NCBI GenBank assembly: GCA_026391115.1
Contig: JAPLER010000367.1
Location: 1 to 10,512 of the forward strand
DNA length: 10,512 bases
From: Bacteroidota bacterium
GTDB lineage: Bacteria > Bacteroidota > Bacteroidia > Chitinophagales > Chitinophagaceae
Direction of reading: 5' to 3'
Both the position numbers and the translations under genes were made by a program. Position 1 is the first letter of the stretch. Each line of letters begins with the position of its first letter. The notes under the pieces are model-generated. The model saw nothing but the letters and a program-made list of their open reading frames with translations. It ran no database searches and was not told the origin of the DNA. Positions 6,424 through 10,512 of this stretch are shown one piece after another.

Positions 6424-7551
6424 TTATAAATACGATAGGTTTGTTTTTGGTGTTAAGGCCAGTAAGGTTTCGTACATTAATTTAATAGTGCTTTCAATAT
6501 CATCTTTGTGCAGCATTTCTACTGTTGTATGCATATAACGCAAAGGAATTGATATTAATACACTTGGGCAACCATCATTTGCATAAGCAAAACTATCAGT
6601 ATCTGTACCTGTGCTACGGCTCACAGTTCTCATTTGTAATGGAATCTTTTTCTTTTCGGCAACATCTTGTACAAATGCCAAAAGTTTATTATGAACAGCT
6701 GGGCCATAACAAGGACTTGGACCTTTACCACAAGCTACATCGCCTTCAATGATTTTACTAATCATAGGTGTTTGTGTATCGTGTGTAACATCAGTAATAA
6801 TGGCTATATCTGGTTTTATTCTACGAGCAATCATCTCTGCTCCACGTAAGCCAATTTCTTCCTGTACAGCATTTACAACATATAAACCATAAGGCAATGT
6901 TTTGTTGTTTAACTTTAGTAAACGTGCTACTTCGGCAATCATAAAACCACCAATTCTATTGTCAAATGCACGACCAATTAAATTGCCATAAGCTAGTTCA
7001 TCATAACCTTCTGCATAAGTAACAACACTACCAATATGAATACCTAGTTCTTCAACTTCTTTTTTTGTTCTAGCACCACAATCTAAAAATAAATTGTCTG
7101 TTTTAGGTTGAGGTTCTTTAGCTTCTGGGTTGCTTAAACGTGTGTGAATAGCAGGCCAGCCAAATACTGCTTTCACAGCACCTTTTTTGCCATGAATATT
7201 AACACGCATTGCAGGTGCAATTTGATGATCTACACCACCATTACGTTTTAAATAAATTAAACCTTGGTCTGTTATGTAATTTACAAACCAACTTATTTCA
7301 TCGGCGTGTGCTTCTATTACAACTTTAAATGTTGCAGTAGGATTGATGATGCCAACAGCTGTACCATAAGGGTCTACAAATTGTGCGTCTGTATATTGTT
7401 TTACATAATTAAGCCATACTTTTTGACCTGTGCTTTCAAAACCTACAGGTGATGGGGTGTTGATATATTCTTTTAAAAAACTCCAAGAAGCATCGTTAAG
7501 TATTGTTTTACTTTTAACTGCTTTTACTTCTTTCTTTTTTGTTTTTGCCAT
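6424..7551 (-). CDS. M42 family metallopeptidase (aminopeptidase/cellulase M-like)
   Basis: This 375-residue protein is a cytoplasmic co-catalytic metallo-aminopeptidase of the M42 (FrvX/TET-like) family, whose members form large oligomers that trim peptides. Expected metal and catalytic residues are present in order: His82 in EAHADEISWFV, Asp197 in GRAFDNRIGG (the bridging Asp), Glu231-Glu232 in QEEIGLRGAE (catalytic base plus ligand), Asp254 in ITDVTHDT, and His341 in RYMHTTVEM. The mid-chain region at about 115-185 fits the small beta-barrel PDZ-like domain inserted in this family. The N-terminus (MAKTKKKEVKAVKSK) is a strongly basic extension ahead of the first helix. No signal peptide is seen. 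Peptide specificity cannot be predicted. It stands 85 bp downstream of the membrane-protein gene and 73 bp upstream of the cobalamin gene, so it is likely its own unit or loosely linked. Confidence 0.92.
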   Translation of the reverse strand: MAKTKKKEVKAVKSKTILNDASWSFLKEYINTPSPVGFESTGQKVWLNYVKQYTDAQFVDPYGTAVGIINPTATFKVVIEAHADEISWFVNYITDQGLIYLKRNGGVDHQIAPAMRVNIHGKKGAVKAVFGWPAIHTRLSNPEAKEPQPKTDNLFLDCGARTKKEVEELGIHIGSVVTYAEGYDELAYGNLIGRAFDNRIGGFMIAEVARLLKLNNKTLPYGLYVVNAVQEEIGLRGAEMIARRIKPDIAIITDVTHDTQTPMISKIIEGDVACGKGPSPCYGPAVHNKLLAFVQDVAEKKKIPLQMRTVSRSTGTDTDSFAYANDGCPSVLISIPLRYMHTTVEMLHKDDIESTIKLMYETLLALTPKTNLSYL

Positions 7552-7636
7552 AATAATATTTTTAATAATTGCAATGTTAAACGATTAGTGATTTGTACTG
7601 TACTTATTTAATTATTGAAATGAAGCTTATGTGAAA

Positions 7637-8089
7637 TTACAATAAATCTTGTCTTTCAAAATCAAATGTTACAGCTTGTTCTAGTAATTTTTTATAACTA
7701 TTAATTTTTACCCAATACACTATCCAACAAACGATAAATCCAAGGCTTGCCAATGTGCCAAAAACAGGTATAATACTACATATTTGAAGTACACACATTG
7801 CTATACCAACACTTGCACCAGGTCTGCTTTCTTCTAGAGGTACACTTTTTACTAAAGCTTCTGCACGAATGGAATCTGCAATATTGTTTACTACAATAAA
7901 TTGATATATCCAGTTGAAAAATGGAATAAATAACAACCAAACATTAGCAGGTGCCATTTTTCTATTCTCAGGTGAAATTGTTTTTAAAGTATTTTGAAGT
8001 GTGATTAAATAAAATATAAATGGGATTAAAAAAATAAGAATCGTAAAACAAACAAGTAGAATAATAAATTCATTTGAATTAGAAAACAT
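7637..8089 (-). CDS. Small membrane protein, unknown function (DUF4328-like)
   Basis: This 150-residue protein has about three membrane segments: residues 8-30, 48-68 and a long hydrophobic stretch at 93-127. The loop after the first helix reads LQNTLKTISPENRKM (31-45), and the second helix opens with VWLLFIPFFNWIYQFIVV. The pattern of a P-E-N-R loop followed by V-W-L-L-x-I-P-x-F, then an I-A-D-S-I-R segment, recurs in uncharacterised bacterial membrane proteins that I associate loosely with DUF4328. The last helix ends in WVKINSYKKLLE, after which an acidic tail follows. I do not know its function. It sits between dcd and the M42 peptidase gene in the same direction, with gaps of 73 and 85 bp, which gives no functional link. 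Confidence 0.75.
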   Translation of the reverse strand: MFSNSNEFIILLVCFTILIFLIPFIFYLITLQNTLKTISPENRKMAPANVWLLFIPFFNWIYQFIVVNNIADSIRAEALVKSVPLEESRPGASVGIAMCVLQICSIIPVFGTLASLGFIVCWIVYWVKINSYKKLLEQAVTFDFERQDLL

Positions 8090-8162
8090 AATATAAGTTT
8101 TTGAGGTTTAAAATTAGTTTGGTATACGAATATTACTGTAAGAATAATCTTTATTTGCGTAA

Positions 8163-8699
8163 CTAAAACTTATTCTTCCACATCATGCTTTCAATAGGTT
8201 TATTAGGTTGGCCACTATATTTTGCGTTTTGTTTTTGATTATATTTCACTTCAATCTCTCCATCAACAGGAAAATAAATTAACTGACCAATAGGCATTCC
8301 TTTATAAACTCTTACTGGTTGTTTAGATGAAATTTCAAGTGTCCAATTGCCACAAAAACCAACATCGCCTTTTCCAGCAGTAGCGTGTATGTCAATACCT
8401 AAACGACCTGTAGAAGACTTGCCTTCTAAAAAAGGAACGTGAGCGTGTGTTTCTGTATATTCAAGTGTAACACCTAAGTAAAATTCGTGTGGCAACAGAA
8501 CAAAGCCTTCGTCTGGTATTTCAAAATGAGTAATGGTATTGTGTTGCTTGGCATCTAAAACTTCATTGTCATATTTAGCAAGTGTACTACCTAAGTGGAC
8601 ATCGTAACTATTGCTACCCAAATCTGCACGATTATAAGGTTCAACTTTTATTGTTCCTTTTTCAATTTCTTCCAAAATACGTTTATCAGTTAAAATCAT
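8163..8699 (-). CDS. dcd: dCTP deaminase
   Basis: This 178-residue protein deaminates dCTP to dUTP, feeding dUMP and thymidylate synthesis in the cytoplasm; it belongs to the trimeric dUTPase-fold family. LGSNSYDVHLG (27-37) is the N-terminal conserved block. EGKSSTGRLGIDIHATAG (92-109) carries the catalytic-site Ser95 and Arg99, which align with E. coli Ser111 and Arg115 at a constant offset of 16. Glu122 in WTLEI is the catalytic Glu (E. coli Glu138). KYSGQ (160-164) is the C-terminal phosphate-binding segment. Some family members are bifunctional dCTP deaminase/dUTPases producing dUMP directly; I cannot separate the two here. The MILTDKRI opening confirms the ATG. It is divergent from the PPTase gene, with about 95 bp between the chosen starts. 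Confidence 0.95.
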   Translation of the reverse strand: MILTDKRILEEIEKGTIKVEPYNRADLGSNSYDVHLGSTLAKYDNEVLDAKQHNTITHFEIPDEGFVLLPHEFYLGVTLEYTETHAHVPFLEGKSSTGRLGIDIHATAGKGDVGFCGNWTLEISSKQPVRVYKGMPIGQLIYFPVDGEIEVKYNQKQNAKYSGQPNKPIESMMWKNKF

Positions 8700-8794
8700 A
8701 AAAAATAATGCTAACCCTTATGGGAGTTTAAATGGTTATTAAAAAGTGTTTGCAAATAAAATTCATTATTCGTTATAAAATATCAAATTTGCTT

Positions 8795-9424
8795 GTGCCT
8801 TTGTTTTATCAACAACATATTAACCAAGATACCCAAATTGCAATTTGGAAAATAGAAGAAGATGAGCATTTTTTTCTGCAAAAAGTTCAGCTGCAAAGAG
8901 AAATTAGTAATCTTCAAAAACGACTACAACACCTAGCAGCAAGGTATTTACTTTGTTATTTATATGATGATTTTTCTTTAAATAGGGTAGTGGTTTCAGA
9001 AAATGGTAAACCATTTTTACCTAATGCAGAATATCACTTTTCAATATCACACAGTAAAAATTTTGCAGCAGTTATTATAAGTAAAACTAAAAATGTTGCT
9101 TTAGATATTGAAATGCTTGATAATAAAGTTGAAAGAATAATCAACAAGTTTTTAAACGAAACTGAAAAGCAACAAATGCTTCAAACTATTAAGAATAAAG
9201 GATTTGAGTATTTGCCAACTTTATTATGGAGTGCAAAAGAAACAATGTTTAAGTTTTATGCAGAAGGAAATGTGGACTTTAAAACAATGCTAAGAATAGA
9301 TATTGATTCTTTAAATGAGCAATCTTTAAACGCATTGATAGATATTGATAAAACAAAAATCTCATTGAATATTCTTTACAAAATACTAAATGAGATTTGT
9401 ATTACTTATGCTATTGAAAGCTAA
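8795..9424 (+). CDS. 4'-phosphopantetheinyl transferase superfamily protein (Sfp type)
   Basis: The enzyme transfers 4'-phosphopantetheine from coenzyme A to a Ser of acyl, peptidyl or aryl carrier proteins. With the GTG start it has 209 residues. HFSISHS (81-87) contacts CoA, Asp104 and Glu106 in A-L-D-I-E-M are the Mg2+ ligands (D-x-E), and WSAKE (145-149) supplies the Lys148/Glu149 pair of the W-x-x-K-E motif. The start is a choice. An in-frame ATG at 8732, with a GGGAG 5 nt upstream, would add 21 residues (MVIKKCLQIK...), but homologues as I know them begin MPLF, and the GTG codon at 8795 gives exactly MPLFYQQHIN. I favour GTG, though not firmly. No partner synthase is nearby, so the carrier protein is unknown; fatty-acid ACP or a biosynthetic carrier are both possible. 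It converges with the DUF1569 gene, 12 bp from its stop. Confidence 0.88.
   Translation: MPLFYQQHINQDTQIAIWKIEEDEHFFLQKVQLQREISNLQKRLQHLAARYLLCYLYDDFSLNRVVVSENGKPFLPNAEYHFSISHSKNFAAVIISKTKNVALDIEMLDNKVERIINKFLNETEKQQMLQTIKNKGFEYLPTLLWSAKETMFKFYAEGNVDFKTMLRIDIDSLNEQSLNALIDIDKTKISLNILYKILNEICITYAIES
9357..9398 (-). terminator. Terminator-like hairpin inside the PPTase 3' end
   Basis: AAATCTCATT (9357-9366) and AATGAGATTT (9389-9398) form a perfect 10-bp inverted repeat. An inner 4-bp TATT/AATA pairing shortens the effective loop to about 8 nt. Read on the minus strand, the stem is followed by the T-rich TTGTTTTATC (9356-9347), so it has the form of an intrinsic terminator for the DUF1569 gene, which ends 38 nt before it. 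It lies wholly within the coding sequence of the convergent PPTase gene, 23 nt before its stop codon. The low GC of the stem weakens the call. Confidence 0.5.
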
Positions 9425-9436
9425 TATTTAGAAAGC

Positions 9437-9886
9437 TTACACACCAAATTGCTTTAAGTGATGGTCAAAATGTTTCCATTGGCTAAAACCCCACTCGTAA
9501 GCTGTTAACTTACCAAAAGCTGGGTGTCTTTGCCCATCAACCTTGGCTTCTCCATTTGCAATAAATTTATTTATGCGGGTTAAAACATTTTGTCTTTCCT
9601 TTTCAAATTCTCTCTCATCAGTAACAATAAATTCTTTTGCTGTTGGCAAGCCAGGTTTATAGGGTTTGTTTTCCATTACTTTTTTCTTAATTAATGGTCC
9701 TATTATTTTAAAAATAAAAGAAGGTTTAATAACAATATCTCCAGTAGCTGTGCCCAATGCATCATTACAATGTTTTAGCATTTGTGCAACATTCATTTTA
9801 CCCCAAAGTCTTTGACTAGTGGTGCTTAACAAATTAATGCGTGCAATAATTTCATGAGTACTTTGTGGTTCAAATAGACTTGGCAT
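9437..9886 (-). CDS. DUF1569 domain protein (DinB-like four-helix fold)
   Basis: This 149-residue soluble protein spans one DUF1569 domain, a DinB/YfiT-like putative metalloenzyme family of unknown activity. Signature parts are LWGKMNVAQMLKHC (27-40), with His39 in the first conserved site, and HPAFGKL (121-127) followed by EWGFSQWKHFDHHLKQFG near the C-terminus, with His139, His142 and His143. By analogy with DinB-like proteins, His39 and two of the C-terminal histidines would bind a divalent metal; that is inference. The central region at about 55-85 is basic and hydrophobic. No signal peptide is evident. It starts 7 nt after the stop of the glutaminyl-peptide cyclotransferase gene, so the two form an operon, but no shared pathway is obvious. 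Confidence 0.85.
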   Translation of the reverse strand: MPSLFEPQSTHEIIARINLLSTTSQRLWGKMNVAQMLKHCNDALGTATGDIVIKPSFIFKIIGPLIKKKVMENKPYKPGLPTAKEFIVTDEREFEKERQNVLTRINKFIANGEAKVDGQRHPAFGKLTAYEWGFSQWKHFDHHLKQFGV

Positions 9887-9893
9887 AAAAAAA

Positions 9894-10512
9894 TTAATTG
9901 AATTTTATTTCAAAAAGCAGTGGCCAGTTTTTGCCTGTTATATAAAATGTTTTTGATTTTTTGTTATAAGCAATTCCGTTTAAAACATCGGCATTTGGCG
10001 AGTTGGTAATGTATTGATTAACTATTGATGTTAAATCATATTTTGCTACTACCTTGCCTTGTTTTGGATCGATTTTTACAATGTAATTTGTTTGCCAAAT
10101 ATTGGCATAAATACATCCATCAACATATTCAAGCTCATTGATGTTCGCAACAGGGCCATTTTCATCAAAAATTGCTTTTACAGTTTCTTCTGCAAAGGTG
10201 GTGGCATTTCTGTAGCTTAAATTATTGGTGCCATTGCTCATTATTATTTGTTTACCATCATTTGTCATACCCCAACCTTCTCCTTTGTAACTAAATTCAC
10301 TTAATTTTTTAAAAGTCTTAGCATCAAATACAAAACCTTTTTCTGTTTGGTACGTTACCATAAACAACTTGTTTTTTACCATAGTTATTCCTTCTCCAAA
10401 ATATTTCTTATCAATATCAATTTTTAGTAAATCCTGCCCAGTTTTTAAATCCACTTTAGCTAACTTGCTTTGTCCAAATTGTCCTGTACTTTCATACATA
10501 ATACTGTCACTA
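9894..10512 (-). CDS. Glutaminyl-peptide cyclotransferase (N-terminus outside window)
   Basis: The reading frame is open through the right edge: the codons before the Met at 10499 read Ser-Asp-Ser-Ile. The Met in S-I-M-Y-E-S-T-G-Q is therefore internal, and the true start, with a likely signal peptide, lies beyond the window. Counting from that Met, YESTGQFGQS (2-11), GEGWGMTNDG (73-82), NELEYVDG (121-128), YANIWQT (131-137), LNGIAY (173-178) and TGKNWPLLFEI (188-198) are conserved blocks of the plant/bacterial glutamine cyclotransferase family (five-bladed beta-propeller). This enzyme converts N-terminal Gln to pyroglutamate, usually on exported proteins. The blade strands recur as V-D-L-K-T-G and I-D-P-K-Q-G-K turns. 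The C-terminus is complete. It is followed by the DUF1569 gene after 7 nt. Confidence 0.9.
   Translation of the reverse strand, partial: SDSIMYESTGQFGQSKLAKVDLKTGQDLLKIDIDKKYFGEGITMVKNKLFMVTYQTEKGFVFDAKTFKKLSEFSYKGEGWGMTNDGKQIIMSNGTNNLSYRNATTFAEETVKAIFDENGPVANINELEYVDGCIYANIWQTNYIVKIDPKQGKVVAKYDLTSIVNQYITNSPNADVLNGIAYNKKSKTFYITGKNWPLLFEIKFN

Noticed and set aside
6525..7452. Several plus-strand reading frames opposite the M42 peptidase gene
   Set aside because: They are shadows of a gene whose full set of catalytic residues is present; their translations show no domain.
7595..7603. GTACTGTAC palindrome between the membrane-protein and M42 genes
   Set aside because: The arms are only 4 bp each; this is expected by chance and has no supporting context.

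Overview
This is an AT-rich bacterial window from a member of the Bacteroidota, most likely the Chitinophagaceae or a near relative. The evidence is a single-chain SecD-SecF fusion of 1001 residues, a TATCTTTG-type (TAnnTTTG) promoter box in front of it, weak or absent Shine-Dalgarno sequences, and family-typical openings such as KLPFYAK in the AI-2E permease and PLFYQQHIN in the phosphopantetheinyl transferase. I see no rRNA, tRNA, CRISPR array, insertion sequence or phage gene. The content is mainly chromosomal housekeeping.

Layout. At the left edge a minus-strand pair encodes an AI-2E family permease (263-1354, TTG start) followed by a DUF1003 membrane protein that runs off the window (1-254). 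A 403-bp spacer (1355-1757) separates this pair from the divergent plus-strand secDF (1758-4763). secDF ends at a strong, symmetric terminator (4783-4815), which can also serve the convergent minus-strand block. That block runs from 8699 down to 4863: dcd (dCTP deaminase), a small three-helix membrane protein of unknown function, an M42 metallopeptidase, a stand-alone cobalamin-binding subunit of an acyl-CoA mutase, gatC and a LolD/MacB-type ABC ATPase. Only gatC and the ATPase are tightly coupled, with 1 nt between them. The other gaps are 73-104 bp, so several transcripts are possible. Divergent from dcd is a plus-strand Sfp-type 4'-phosphopantetheinyl transferase (8795-9424, probable GTG start). 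It converges on a minus-strand pair: a DUF1569/DinB-like protein (9437-9886) and a glutaminyl-peptide cyclotransferase cut by the right edge (9894-10512).

How the genes work together. They do not form one pathway. They cover protein export (SecDF, the LolD-like ATPase), translation fidelity (GatC), dUTP/dTTP supply (Dcd), peptide turnover (M42), carrier-protein activation (PPTase) and B12-dependent carbon-skeleton rearrangement.

No clear new multi-gene system is visible. The items most worth a second look are non-coding: a tandem TTAGGAA heptad array placed directly against the start codon of the cobalamin-binding gene, a hairpin abutting the TTG start of the permease, and a minus-strand terminator-like hairpin embedded in the end of the convergent PPTase gene.
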